From: Craterostigma plantagineum
Taxonomy: Eukaryota; Streptophyta; Magnoliopsida; Lamiales; Linderniaceae
Direction of reading: 5' to 3'
Assembly: GCA_027422505.1 (NCBI GenBank)
Contig: JAPQWV010001404.1
Location: 1 to 64,000, forward strand
Length of the DNA stretch: 64,000 bases
Below the pieces are notes generated by a model that did no database searches, had not been told where the DNA came from, and saw only the letters and a list, made by a program, of their open reading frames with translations. Made by a program: the position numbers and the translations under genes. This document shows, in pieces, positions 1-12,390 of this stretch (position 1 is the stretch's first letter; each line of letters begins with the position of its first letter).

Positions 1-323
1 AGTCTGCTGCAGCAGCTTCTGAGTTGTGTTCACGAAATTTACTATCAAGTCCCTGCCTCTCATCCTCCATTGATGCTCTCTGTTTGGATTGGTCCACAAA
101 GGTCCATATGTAGCAGTTCCAATTGTTAGGTCCCATCAACTCCTATGATCTTAGGCAGGAGTCTAGGGTAATCGACTTGAATTGATAAGATTGAGTTTCG
201 ATTAAACCTTCTAAGAAGAACACGGGAGAACTTTGTAGTGTGAGAAAGTATATGCTGTTTCTTTCTATAGAATTCAATTCTAAAGCCCTTCACTACGAAG
301 ACAACTAATAAAATCAAAGCACA
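1..323. other. unassigned flank of R1
   Basis: This is the sequence left of the R1 target-site duplication. It holds only short open frames on the minus strand, and I recognise no domain. It is contiguous in origin with 6881 onward, because the same 5-bp target (ATTAC, 324-328) reappears at 6876-6880. Confidence 0.4.
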
Positions 324-328
324 ATTAC

Positions 329-1937
329 TGTGGCGCCCCGCCTTTCACCACTACTTTCTTAACTAGTCTATGCGACTAATGTCCTAATAATGGAATAGAT
401 CGTACGAAATTTCATATAAAACTTTTGCTTTTATAAAAATGACTCGTACGGTTCAAAATAAATTACCTACTGAGTCCTCACGAGGTCGCATCCATGCACA
501 CAACGGAAGCTTCAAAAGTTGGGCTCGCCGTGAAAATGATCACGTACAGTGATCGCGGGGTCCTACAACACATAAAAACGTGAATGAGCTTGTAAAGCTC
601 AGTAAGTGAAAATCATGCATGCAATGCACGTGACCTAAATAGCGAAGGCATTCGCGCCAATGCTATCTACTTCTCACTTTTCTCGTTCCTTGAGCTCATC
701 TCTGGCCCCTTTCGGCTTTCAATCTTCTATGCACCATATAGAGCTCAAACCCCGAAGGGTATAAATAAGTGGCAGTACACACACTGGGAGGCTAAACCCG
801 AGTACTTGATCTGTGCTAAACCCTATGGTGCCTTTCAATCCCAATGTGGTCCACACTGAGAGGCTAATAGTGCCTTTCAATCCCAATACCGTCCCATTGA
901 GAGGCTACCCGGGCACACAAATTTCGTTTAAACCCTAAGGCGCCTTTCATCCCAATGCGGTCTGACATGCGGGCGCTTGTCACTGTATAGCTTATACGAG
1001 GTCGCCAACACTCGAGGTTCCCTTGGTGCCGCTCATTCCCTCTAGTCGCATCCTCCAGGTTGCATCTCCCGCTACGGGTATTTACCTGCCTCTCGTGAAT
1101 CAGGCAGTCGGCCTCGTGAATCGCCGTAATATATTACCCCTACCTCTCGTGAATCATGTAACTCGGCCTCGTGAATCGTTGTTGTGGCATAGAAGAGCCG
1201 TGACTCATCATTGAGTCGACACAAATGCCCATCGGCAAATATACATATCGCTTTCAAGCGATCTTATACTCATGCACGCTATCTCCCTGACTCTCATACT
1301 AGTCGTGCGCGCACATGCTCATGCCATGAGTATGCGTGTAATGTCATCGTATAACGTAATTAAATCATGTAAGGATTCACATAAAGTCATATAAAAACAT
1401 AGACACGTCACATAAATCATAACAGCATATCACATAATTTCATGCACATAAAATTATGTGTTGTAGTTGCGATTTCCACTTACCTGTATCCTTAGTTATG
1501 TCGTACAGTAAATCGCTAACCTTCAAACCCTAAGTATAGAAACATATAAAATTAGGTTTGTTAGTCTAGTTATAATTTCCCGAAATTGGCTTAATTTGAA
1601 TATGGTCCAATCATATCATGGCCCAAATCTTCAATCTTATTATTATTATCATGGTTCGAAACTAATTTATTAATAATTTCTCCTACCAAGTTAGTTATTC
1701 TAGTAGCACATAAGTCCATATGACTATATCACATAGACACATAAGTTATTTAGCATGAAATCACATAAGCATGTATATATTGCCGTAACACATATATCAT
1801 GTAGTTCACATAACACACAAGCCACTTACAGCACTTAACATAACAGTACATTTATTACAAAATAATTTGTGTGCCATAGTTATTCTCCACCACTAATTTT
1901 ATTGTAAATCCCGTAATTAAATTTTACGGGTATTACA
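329..1937 (-). repeat. R1 3' LTR (short form)
   Basis: The 1,609-bp LTR begins TGTGGCGCC and ends GGTATTACA on the plus strand. Compared with its partner at 3761-6875 it lacks about 1.5 kb, near 1597. It contains the candidate LTR intron (minus 1483 to 563) and an imperfect copy of the LTR palindrome at 538-554. Confidence 0.92.
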
Positions 1938-1951
1938 TCTTCCCCCCTTAA
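1938..1951 (-). other. R1 polypurine tract
   Basis: On the minus strand this reads TAAGGGGGGAAGA directly before the TG of the 3' LTR, the expected position for priming plus-strand DNA synthesis. Confidence 0.85.
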
Positions 1952-2494
1952 AGAATTTTGCCCCCGAAATTCCGTCAGTTGGAACAATTCAGGGTAGTGA
2001 TTGGTAGGGAGTTGAATTGGCTTGGTTGGGTGATAGAAATTCATCCAACGAAGTTATCAAGGGGTCTCAAATAAGTTTCGAGATAGAAAGAAATATGATC
2101 CTGACAAAGTAGATATGAAGATCGTTCAAATTAATCGGTCTCGTATGGCCTTGAGAAGCTTAACGAGAATAGCTACAATTCTATCTCAGGCAGAGATCAG
2201 AGATTATAACCGTCCACCACGCTTTCGCTGTACTATTTCGCCGAACAAAAATATTTCTCAGGGTGAACAAAAGATTGGGATATAGGATTATACCCCTGAT
2301 ATTATTGGGTCTTAGGTTGCAGGGATTCAGTACGGTTTCCTATTTCGCATGCTTATCTACCGTCGGTCATGATTCTGGTCGACATTTGAACTGGTATTAA
2401 CCAAATCAGCTAAAAGGATTCCAAATCTTACCACATAAGTGGTGGATACAAAAGCAAATGTGGCTCGTAAGTCCACTAGAATGCATGTTGAGGT
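1952..2494 (-). other. R1 3' internal non-coding segment
   Basis: About 540 bp between the Gag end and the polypurine tract, where pol should be. It opens with a degraded aspartic-protease start (CILVDLRAT where CILVDSGAT is typical) and then loses all coding similarity. R2 carries the same segment and the same junction in 14190-14734, so the loss of pol predates both insertions. Confidence 0.75.
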
Positions 2495-3414
2495 TTAATT
2501 GGTTAAAAGGGTACCTTCCATCTCGGACTGATTGTTTTCAGCTTCTTCTGCCGTAAGCATGTATACCCGTGAGGGTACCTTCTGTGGTCTAGTCTGATTT
2601 GCTGCCTGGCTTACCGATGCATTTTCCGGACAGGCTACAGAGTAGTGGCTTGTCTTGCCACATTTATAGCAAGTAGCATTTTGGGAAAAGCAGACGCCCA
2701 GATGACGTCGTGCACATTTTGGACATGTGGGTACGTTTGGTTGGGTCCCCTGATTCGTGTTACTTTGTTGAGGGGGCTCAGGACGGTTTTGGAAATTGGG
2801 TACATTCTTAGGAACAAAATGTTTCTTCGAGTTATTTCCGTTCCCTTTGGTTCCTTGTTCGAATTTCCTTTTGATCTCCTGGGCTCGTACAATTCTGATT
2901 TCGGCTTGTTCAGCCATCAGAGCTCGTTCCGCCATTTGGCATAAGCAACTCCTTGGAATCCAGCCATGCCAACGTCGCGATAAAGTTCTGGTTTCAAGCC
3001 CTCCATAAATCGCTCAATCTTTAACGCATCCGTACTTACCATATGTGTGGCGAATCAGGATAACTGTTCAAATTTCCTAATATAATCTGCCACCGTCATT
3101 TCTCCTTGGCGGGGATTGATGAACTCGTTCATCCTCTGGGCACGGATGGGAGCAGTGAAGTACTTATTTCGGGAAAGTTCTTTGAAACGCTCCCAGGTCA
3201 TTGTCAAGGGATCTTCGAGATCTAGTACGGTATCCCACCAGTGACCTGCGCTTCCCCTTAATATGTAGCTAGCACACAAGACCTTTTCTGTTTCAGGAGT
3301 GCGTCTATGTTGGAACATAGTTTCTAGGGTTCGGAGCCAATCCTCAGCCGAGGTTGGGTCCAACAGCATCTTCAAAGGTTGGGGGGTTAAGTTTGCGAAA
3401 TCTTTCCCGACCAA
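2495..3414 (-). pseudogene. R1 gag (Ty3/gypsy Gag, interrupted)
   Basis: Gag forms the particle shell and packages element RNA. The N-terminal part (3414-3055) has the retrotransposon-gag core with the motif SAGHWWD and ends at a stop after FEQLS. The frame resumes through ALKIERFMEGLKPEL and an Ala/Glu-rich helix. It then reaches two cysteine clusters, CPKCARRHLGVC and the zinc knuckle CYKCGKTSHYSVAC (2,2,4,4 spacing C-C-H-C), which bind nucleic acid. It ends at MEGTLLTN. At least one stop and one frameshift interrupt it. R3 Gag (28131-28920) is the closest relative in the window. Confidence 0.88.
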
Positions 3415-3746
3415 TTCGATTCTGTCCGCCTGAGGGGGTCCGTTGCTTTAATTGCCCGCCAGCATTTTGTTGCTGATTAGTTGCTGAATTTGGGCAGACT
3501 GTTGGCGGACTAGTTCCGCGAGCTGAAGGATAGTCGCATCCGACTATCAGTAGAGGTTGCAGGTTCTTTACCTTATCTGCACCCCACTACTCTCATTCCT
3601 TGTTCTACCCATCGTTATTTTATCCTATCGTTTGTAAGGTCAATAAATCATGTAATACCATAATAAGAACATAAAACTTACAAGCAAGGCCGCTTCCGTG
3701 CTTTTGAGTGTGTGTACATGGACAGTCTCCAGAACCAATGTCCTAA

Positions 3747-3760
3747 GCTCTGATACCACC
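3747..3760 (-). other. R1 primer binding site (tRNA-iMet type)
   Basis: On the minus strand, GGTGGTATCAGAGC follows the 5' LTR end immediately. TGGTATCAGAGC is the standard plant initiator-Met tRNA complement. Confidence 0.9.
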
Positions 3761-6700
3761 TGTGGTGCCCCGCCTTTCACCACTACTTTCTTAACTAATC
3801 TATGCGAATAATGTCCTAATAATGGAACAGATCGTACGAAATTCATATAAAAATTTTTCCTTTTACAAAAAGGACTCCTAACGGTTCCAACAAAATTATC
3901 ATGGGTCCTATTTACATAGGAAAGCGCGCGTGCGGGTCAAAATAAATTTATCTGCAGAGCCTCCACGAGGTCGCATCCGTGCAACACACTTCCATTTCGA
4001 AAGCCCCCGAAAGCTTCAAAAGTTGGCCTCGCCGTGAAAATGATCACGTACCGTGATCGCGGGGTCCTACAACATATAAAAACGTGGAATGAGCTTGTAA
4101 TGCTCAGTAAGTGAAAATCATGCATGCAATGCACGTGACCTAAATAGCGAAGGCATTCACGCCAATGCTATCTACTTCTCACATCTTTCTCGTTCCTTGA
4201 GTTCATATCTGGGCCCTTTCGGCTTTCAATGCACCATATAGAGCTCAAACCCGTAAGGGTATAAATAAGTGCCAGTACACACACTGGGAGGCTAAACCCG
4301 AGTACTCGATCTATGCTAAACCCTATGGTGCCTTTCAATCCCAATGTGGTCCACACTGAGAGGCTAATAAGCCTTTAAATCCCAATGCAATCCCATTGAG
4401 AGGCTAACCCGGGCACACAGATTTCGTTTAACCCTAAGGCGCCTTTCCATCCCAATGCGGTCTGACACGCGGGCGCTTCCCACTGGTAGCTTACTACAAG
4501 GTCGACAACACTCGAGGTTCCCTCGGTGCCGCTCATTCCCTCTAGTCGCATCCTCCAGGTTTGCATCTCCCGCTACGGGGTATTTACCTGCCTCTCGTGA
4601 ATCAGGCAGTCGGCCTCGTGAATCGCCGTAATATATTTCCCCTACCTCTCGTGAATCATGTAAGTCGGCCTCGTGAATCGCCGTGGTAGCATAGAAGAGC
4701 AGTGACTCATCATTGAGTCGACACAAATGCCCATATCGGCAAATATACATATCGCTTCAAGCGATCTTATACTCATGCACGCTCTCCCTGACTCTCATAC
4801 TAGTCGTGCGTGCACATGCTCATGCCATGAGTATGCGTGTCATGTCATCGTATAACGTAATTAAATCACGTAAGAATTCACATAAAGTCATAGAAACACA
4901 TAGACACGTCAATAAATTCATAACAACATATGACACATAATTTCATGCACATAAAAATTATGGGTTGTAGTTACGATTTCCACTTACCTGGTATCCTTAG
5001 CTAGGTCGTACTCGCTAACCTTCAAACCCTAAGTATGCAAACATATAAAATTAGGGTTTGTTAGTCTAGTATAATTTCCTGCAATGGCTTAATTTGAAAA
5101 CCCTAGTTTCAATTTCATGAGTTTCGAAATTATAACTTTAGAGTTCAAAGTAGTATATATATAAGATTTCGAGATATGTCTCGAAATTATAATATTAGAA
5201 TTTGAAATAGTATAAACAAGGTTTCGATATTGATTAAGTATAAGGATTTCGAAATGTATTTCGACATCACATAAGGATTTCGGGATGTGCTATCGAGTTT
5301 AATACACAAAATTTCGAAATAATCCTTTAGGCTTGATCTCGACATGATTCATGACTTTTAGTGTGGAATTTGACAGGAATCTCGAGATGCATTGCAAGAT
5401 AAGTCTCGATATGTTTTATAAAATAAATCTCGAGTTGGTTTGTGAAATCTCGGCATGGGTTATAGAATGGATTTCAAGAGGTGCGTGCCGAGATTATAGA
5501 TAAGATGTCGAGATGTATAAAAATTATAACAAGATTTTGATATGCTTTTAAAGTAAATCTCGACATTATACCTAACAGGGTTTCGAAGTTGATCCTAACT
5601 TGGATCTCGGGATGTATAGTAACCTGAACCCCGATATGGGCTTTATGCTTTAACATGAAATTTCGACATAGGCTTCGACTTGTTTCTTCGAGATGGTTTA
5701 TAAGTGGATCTCGACATGTTAGAGGCAAATCTCGAGCTGGTGTTTAGACATGAATCTCGACATGATGTGTATAAAATTTCGATATAGCTTATGAGGTAAA
5801 TCTCGATATGAATCGCGAGATGTAGGTTTCAACATTTTAATAGATTTCGATATGTGCTATTGACATTATTGGATCACGAGTTTCTCCTATTTAACAACAC
5901 CCTCACTTCGAAATCTATGATTCGGCATCTTCAAAAGTCTCGAGCTTAAAGATTTCGAGATCCTATCAATTGCCCAGAAATTCACATCAGACTTCATTCG
6001 ACCGAAAGCTTCAATTTCTTCAATTATTCACACTTAAATCCTAGGAATATTCTTCCTAAAACTTATCGGTTGTAGGATTTCTTCCATTCTAAATCGTTAT
6101 TTTCTGTCCAAAGTTATTCCATATTATAATTATGAAATTCGGAACACACTATATTGCTCAAAACATGTCTTAACCGAATTAAATATGTTAATATGAATCC
6201 TTATTCCAAACTAGGGTTTCTACCCTCTTCCTTATACTTAAATTTCCACGTTAACATACCAACACCACCTTTAGTCTAAGAAATACAAAGTCGAAAGAAT
6301 TATTTCCCACAATTCGAATTTAGATGACTGGGAGCTTTCTTAGTTTGGCTTGGTTCTTCAATTTTCTTCACCTCACGTTGATAAGGGTTGTCTTACTTAA
6401 GGGTTTATACTATCAAGGGGTTTTGATAAGTACTAACTATATGAAGTGTATTTGATGTGACATAAAGGGCGTAAGTTTCCCTTAGGCCTAAGCAACATTC
6501 TTACTCATTCTTATCCCAACACTTGGGCCTTAATTAGGTTTTAATATGTCCAATCGTATCATGGCTTAAATCTTCAATCTTATATTATTATCATGGTTCT
6601 AAACTAATTTATTAATTATTTCTCCTACCAAGTTAGTTATTCTAGTAGCAAGTCCATATGACTATATCACATAGACACATAAGTTATTTAGCATGAAATC

Positions 6701-6875
6701 ACATAAGCATGTATATATTGCCGTAACACATATATCATGTAGTTCACATAACACACAAGCCACGTACAGCACTTAACATAACAGTACATTTATTACAAAA
6801 TAATTTGTGTGCCATAATAATTCTCCACCACTAATTTTATTGTAAATCCCGTAATTAAATTTTACGGGTATTACA
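3761..6875 (-). repeat. R1 5' LTR (long form)
   Basis: The 3,115-bp LTR pairs with 329-1937. The two align closely except for about 1.5 kb (roughly 5095-6545) found only here. The candidate intron (minus 4987 to 4067) is 921 bp, exactly as in the other copy. The palindrome GATCACGTACCGTGATC is at 4042-4058. Confidence 0.9.
5095..5965. repeat. TTTCGA/TCTCGA short-palindrome array in R1 5' LTR
   Basis: An AT-rich stretch with a CG-centred hexamer or octamer (TTTCGAAA, TCTCGAGA, ATCTCGACAT, TTTCGATAT) every 15-40 bp. The spacing is irregular, so it is not a simple tandem repeat. The array lies upstream of the candidate LTR splice donor, in presumed U3. Open frames across it (such as minus 5474-5728) are translations of the repeat and not genes. 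Confidence 0.8.
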
Positions 6876-6880
6876 ATTAC

Positions 6881-7180
6881 ATCTTATATTCTACAAATAC
6901 ACCATTTCCTTCAAAGGCATATTAGATAGGCCCATTGACTCTTTTACGTTGGGAGTTCAGGCCTCAATTATATTTTCTGCTGAGAGAAAGAGCCAAGTAG
7001 AATTTCTTTTAAAATTAAGGACCTAATCAGTCTATCAATGCAGAAAGTACGAATATTTACTGTCTTCTACTGCAAATGATCAAAGCAAAAACCTCAAGTT
7101 TAAATTCATCCAAATGTCGATGTTAATGACGGAATAAATTAAATAGGCATCAAATTCTCACCATTCTTTCCAATCTAGTG
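6881..7180. other. intergenic, nothing recognised
   Basis: AT-rich flank right of R1. I found no coding signal. A short (TA)n run follows at about 7190-7212. Confidence 0.5.
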
Positions 7181-8500
7181 AAATTATTGATATATATATA
7201 TATATATATATTATATACATAATGAAATAATGCTTCAAACCTAATTCAAACTTTTCTTCGAATAACGAGTGAAATCTCGACAATAACGGTCGAATAAAGT
7301 GAAATCAACTCGGTTTTGTCACGAATATAATAATCAATGAGAACTATTAACGTTATCAAGGAATAATGGAGTATTTTGGCGGGCCCAAGATTGACACATA
7401 TGTTAATTAACAAAACTTTCTGGGTAACATTCTTTCCATTCTGGGCAATTTTTTTTTTGTACGGCAAATACAACACTGGTGCCATAAATATAGCACTTGT
7501 AGAAAAAATTAACAAGTTGTTTCCTGATCATCACACATAATTACACAAGGAGTTGTGATGAACGGATCGGAAATCGTCGACGATATCTAAACATCGTTGA
7601 AAACCTCTTCAATCGCGGCGTCAATGACTGAGTAAGGTTAAATTAGCTTCAGTTTCCCATGGCCTAGAGAAATTATTGATGTATATAATGTTTAATGCAA
7701 ACCTACTTCGGAAAGTTCAGTGAATAACGGTGAAATCTTGACTTTAATTGTCGAATAAGGTGAAATCAACTCGACTTGGTCATGAATTATAATAACCGAT
7801 GGGAATTATTGACGTTTATCACCGAATAACGGAGTATTTCGGCGTGTCCAAAATTGAATGGTTTGCTAATTACAAACTTTATGGGTAACATCTTTGCATT
7901 CTGGGTAAATTTTCTTTTCCAGCTAATATAACACATGATGCCAAAAATATAACACTTACTTGAAAAGCAATTTGTTTCAAGTTCATAACACATTAATTAC
8001 ACAAGTGAGGGTGTGATGGACGGGTAGAAAATCGTCGACGATATCTATAAATTGTTGAAAACCTCTTCATTCTCTATGTCAATGACTGGGTAAGGTTAAA
8101 TTGTCTTCAATTTCTCATGGGTCTTACTAATCACGAGAAATTATTGATGCATCCAATGAATAAAGCTTCAAACCTACTTCGTAAAATTCATTGAATAACA
8201 TGTGAAATCTTGACTTTAGTAGTCGAATTAGTGAAATCAACTCGACTTGGTCATGAGTTATAATAATCGATGGGAATTATTGCGGTTATCATGGAATAAT
8301 GTAGTATTTTAGCGTGTCCAAGATTGAACCGTTTGTTAATTAACAAACTTTCTGGGTTACACTATATGCATTATGGATAACACGTTTCTACAACGAATAT
8401 AACATATATTGACATATATATACACTTATTGAAAAAAGAATTAACAATTCAGTTTCTGTTAATAACACATTCAATAATAAGTAAGGAGCCGTAATTGGGC
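7180..8500. repeat. tandem array, unit about 460-470 bp
   Basis: Three head-to-tail copies. The marker GAAATCAACTCG occurs at 7301, 7762 and 8233 (spacing 461 and 471). A second marker, ATCGTCGACGATATC, occurs at about 7572 and 8029. Copies have diverged by substitutions and small indels. Weaker partial copies appear in 9063-9910. It has no coding potential and resembles an old local satellite or amplified intergenic repeat. Confidence 0.85.
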
Positions 8501-8589
8501 TTGTCACAGGGCGAGGCGGGAATCAGATCCCCATCCCCATCCACGCATCGACTGGGAATCCTCATCCTCGTCCCCACGAATTAAACACG

Positions 8590-8692
8590 AAAAATATCAA
8601 CAAATTGTGCGGAAACATATCAACAATTGTGTGCGGAAACATATCAACAAATTGTGCGGAAAAAATATCAACAAATTGTGCGGAAACATATT
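8590..8692. repeat. minisatellite, about 25-27 bp unit
   Basis: Four consecutive copies of a unit close to ATATCAACAAATTGTGCGG plus an A-rich spacer, between the 465-bp array and the solo LTR. Confidence 0.85.
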
Positions 8693-8752
8693 ACAACTAA
8701 CAATTACGCACCACCGAATAACATGACATTTCTCTCTGAAACAATTTCAGCG

Positions 8753-9062
8753 TGTTGGTCCTTAAACTACCTAACAAGGATCAAAAGATAGATTAAAATT
8801 CTAAGATGGTTCCACCTTCTGGTGCGTGTAGTGTGTGTTCTTGGAGAGAAAACTTATGAGGTGGCTAACTTGATAATTCTTTTGATAAACCTAATTACGG
8901 TAAATAGGGGCTTTATATACCCCAAGCAATTGTTATATTAAAGCCCAGTCTCAAACTTCTACAAAATATCATTAGTCTCCCCAAACTACAACAACACATT
9001 AAATAACAACATATAAACCCAAGATTACAATAATTATAGGATGCTACAAAATATTCCTAACA
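8753..9062 (-). mobile_element. solo copia-type LTR
   Basis: A 310-bp sequence that on the minus strand starts TGTTAGGAATATT and ends GGACCAACA. It is flanked on both sides by CAGCG (8748-8752 and 9063-9067). A TATA-like GGGTATATAAAG lies inside on the minus strand. No internal element sequence is attached, so this is the product of LTR-LTR recombination. It is a different family from the CopA LTR. Confidence 0.88.
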
Positions 9063-9910
9063 CAGCGCCCAAGCAAGGAGCTGCGATATGGATCGGCACC
9101 ACCATCGACAAAGAAATCCAGCTGAAATTCGTGAAAATGTCGACGTCTGTAACTGAGTAAAGTTTTTCTGTTCTCAATTTCGGATGGGTCTTAGTAACAA
9201 AACAATTTTTTGTGTAATAAACGTCTGCAAATTAACTAGAAGGTAACACAAACTACAGCTGAGTGCCACTTAGGAGAATACCGTAATACAAAGATGTCAA
9301 CAAGTAATAAATAAGCAACACTGGATAACAGGATGTTGCTCTCTATAACAAATTCGTGTGCACAATAAGGGGACTGTGATATGAATCGACAACCGCCGCG
9401 ACATATAAAACCAACTGAAATTGACAGAAACAACTAGCTTGCCAGGTAACACAAAGCCGACAACTCAGTACCACTTAAGATAACACTGATGACAGAAACA
9501 TGTCAAGAAGTAACAAATAAGCAACAATGCATAACGAGACATTTCTCTCTAATAACAAATTGAGGGAAAAAGTGACACTTTCGACAAATAATTTTCATCT
9601 TTGTCTAGGTTATCTCGGCAGTCTGCGTAACTTTTTTACACTTTGGATAACACTTTTTGCAAAGATTTTAGTGTTTCTACACAAGAAATTTGTCGCGATA
9701 TCAAAAATCATTGACGACATCCAAAAACACATGAAAACCATTGGATTCTCTATGTTATTGACCAAACAAGTTAATCGTTCTCAATTTCTCGTGGGCACTA
9801 ATAACTAATAGTTATTAAATAATGAGATAATACTACAAACCCAATTCGACAATCTCTTTGAATAACGGGAGAAACTCAAATTTAAAGGTCAAATAAGATA
9901 ACATAGACTC
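9063..9910. repeat. degenerate copies of the 465-bp repeat
   Basis: Fragments at about 9080-9200, 9350-9430 and 9680-9900 repeat phrases of the array upstream, including the GACGACATC...TTGAAAACC and TCTCAATTTC...GGGCACTAATAAC blocks. This shows the array once extended past the solo LTR. The small plus-strand frame at 9527-9808 falls inside it and I do not treat it as a gene. Confidence 0.55.
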
Positions 9911-12385
9911 AAACGAGTCATAGTAATAAAATAACTAATATCGACAACCATGAAATTGAGAATATTAGCTTTAACCGAGATTAAAATGTTTTCAAAGTGC
10001 AATAGTTTACCAAACAAATATCCTTCCATTTGCCTTACCCTGTCTCTCCTCTCCTTGTGGTGATCTAACTTACACATTACATGTAAAAGAAACACTTCAT
10101 TGAGAATGTTATAGAATGTTCTTCTGGATTGTCAGAGAACTTTATAGAATTGTCAGAGAGTAGTTATCGGAACAGTACTACATTAATTGCAAATAATAAC
10201 ACATGTTTGGTAGAAAAAACAACACCAACTCAAATTATGACACATTGATCGATATTGATACTACAAAAAAAACGTTGTTTCAGTACCACATCATTAACTC
10301 TATTAGTTTCGTTCAAAATACACTTTATTTCGGATGTTTAATATGGGTGTTCAAGTAATATATAATTTTATGAAGTTAAAACAACACATCCCTTTTAAAG
10401 ACACGTTATGCAAAATTTGATGTCAATAGTCGAATGTTGATATCAATAGCCATGTAAACATTCCTCCATTGGAAAAACATAGGCTATCATCGCTTTAAAA
10501 CTAAAGCACGAATAACATTTATAGACCATAAACTAAATATTAAACTCAAAACCCTAAATTCGAGGCCGAATTCTAAACACTAATCCCGAACCCCAAATTT
10601 CTTTAAGGCTATATCCTATAAAGCACAAGTGGTGAATCGTACTCCCAAAACTTCATATCGTAAACCATTAATCTTAACCTCAAAACCCTAAATCATAAAC
10701 CCCAAAATCTACCTAGAAACCCTAGCGCATAGACAACATGTATAACAAATAATACGCTTTGTGGTAACATTTAAACTCTTACTGGTACAACATTACACTC
10801 TGGAAAATTATTGAGATCCCGGCCTAACAATTCAGAATCAATATTCCAACCACTCTAGTCAAATTCAAAAATTCTGCAAGAACACTCAACTTATAAATTA
10901 CACCAAATAAATGGCAACATGTACCACTGTTAGGAATATTTCACTTCATTGAAAGGTACCAAAACTATCGAAGATTGTATTTTTAGTTCGTTCAACCTCG
11001 AACAACAAGCGATCGAACCAAGGCAGTGGCGCAACGAAATGCTCAGGCTTTGGGTATCTCAAATTTATCTACATTAAGTTCAATTTCGATTGAAAACATG
11101 ATTCGATCTACCAAGAATTTATAAGACTTGCGTGAAAAGATTTAAAACTAATCTGGACTCGTAGTTTTCTAACGTAATATCATAATTAACAATCATAATC
11201 CATCGAATGTGGTTTGACGCAGACTTGGGTTGAAAATCATATAAACGGAAAAAATGTTCGTCCGATAGTTCACGTTGGGTCAATTAAAATTTCAGGATCA
11301 ATAACAAACAATGCTAAACAGTACCTCGTAAACCATTTCTAGTACTTTTTCGTCGAAACGAATCATATTCTACATAATGCCCATTGTATACCTTTCACTG
11401 TAGTCGATGATAATTATATAACTGCTTATACCACTTTAAGGAACGGTGATTGTCGCGGAAATTATTCGGCGATTGTATTTCCAGTTCGAAAAAATACCAG
11501 TTAAATGATGCAATATCATATTCGAGAGGACACATGGGTTTGGTACAGGGTTGGTGTGCTAGCGCAAATGAAAATAATATATATATTATCTTCAGTTTTG
11601 GCTAAAATCATTATTCGATTTACTAATATTTTCATACTTTGCATCAAAAAATACGAAAAAAACTCGCCACAAAAGTACCATTATGATATTATAATAAACC
11701 CCAATAACATATCGAACTTAGTATAGTGCAAGGTGGGTGCTCGTGCGGATGAATAATATATACAAAAGTTGTGATTGTAGAAAATAATATACCGATATCA
11801 TTTCATAACCATATGATACCACAATAATAGCGCTAGCTAATTAACTTTACCTGAATAACAATATATTACACCTTCGATTTATTGATGTAAGTCAAAGTGG
11901 GTCCTTAAAACTAAGTTCTATTCTGACAGGGGCCTGAAATCTACAATAAAACTGAGTTATGGTCTGATACGAAAAGGTCCCTTCTTTCAACGAGGCTGGT
12001 TTTCATTCATTACGAGAAGGCCAAAGCCAATATGATCGGATATGCAGGCCCGTAGCTGACAAAGTCGGGGCCTGAGGCGAAACATAGATTTGGGCCCCGA
12101 CACCTTCGTGAAGTTTTTTTTTGGGCGATCAAATCGTCAATCATTCATCTTTCTCCCAATGTGATCCTTCCCCAATCTTTTGAGTTAGCGCTTCGTCCAT
12201 TCTTTGCTTTTCTTTTTTTGGTCTTCCTAATGTAGTAGACATTAGTTTTATGTTAGTTCTTCTACCTCAAATGCAAAAAAGAAGACAAAAGCTCGTCGCA
12301 GAACACGATTTATATAACATGTCAAAACGAAGAAGTAAAACAACATATTACATACATATATATTGTCTTATTTTTAAATTTCTCC
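9911..12385. other. intergenic AT-rich DNA, no gene recognised
   Basis: I see no domain or consistent exon structure. 10540-10740 has scattered AAACCCTAAA-like words that are too degenerate to call an interstitial telomere. About 12040-12110 has a GGGCCTGAGGCGA / GGGCCCCGA pair that looks like the worn end of some dispersed repeat. The right edge is the CopA target site (ATAAC, 12386-12390). Confidence 0.5.
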
Positions 12386-12390
12386 ATAAC

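Larger units (their letters stand above)
329..6875 (-). mobile_element. R1: non-autonomous Ty3/gypsy element, gag only
   Basis: A complete LTR element in minus orientation. Both LTRs have TG...CA ends and are flanked by the 5-bp duplication ATTAC (324-328 and 6876-6880). The tRNA-iMet-type primer site abuts the right (5') LTR and a G-rich polypurine tract abuts the left (3') LTR. The 1.8-kb internal region codes for Gag and the first residues of protease, then runs straight into 3' non-coding sequence. RT, RNase H and integrase are absent. Gag resembles the plant chromovirus (Tekay/Del-like) type seen in full form in R3, so mobilisation would have needed a related autonomous element in trans. 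That last step is inference. Confidence 0.9.

Noticed and set aside
2645..2944. 99-codon plus-strand ORF
   Set aside because: Antisense shadow of the R1 gag zinc-knuckle region. The minus strand has the recognisable domain.
10540..10740. CCCTAAA-like words suggesting an interstitial telomere
   Set aside because: Copies are few, unevenly spaced and mutated. There is no run of consecutive TTTAGGG units.
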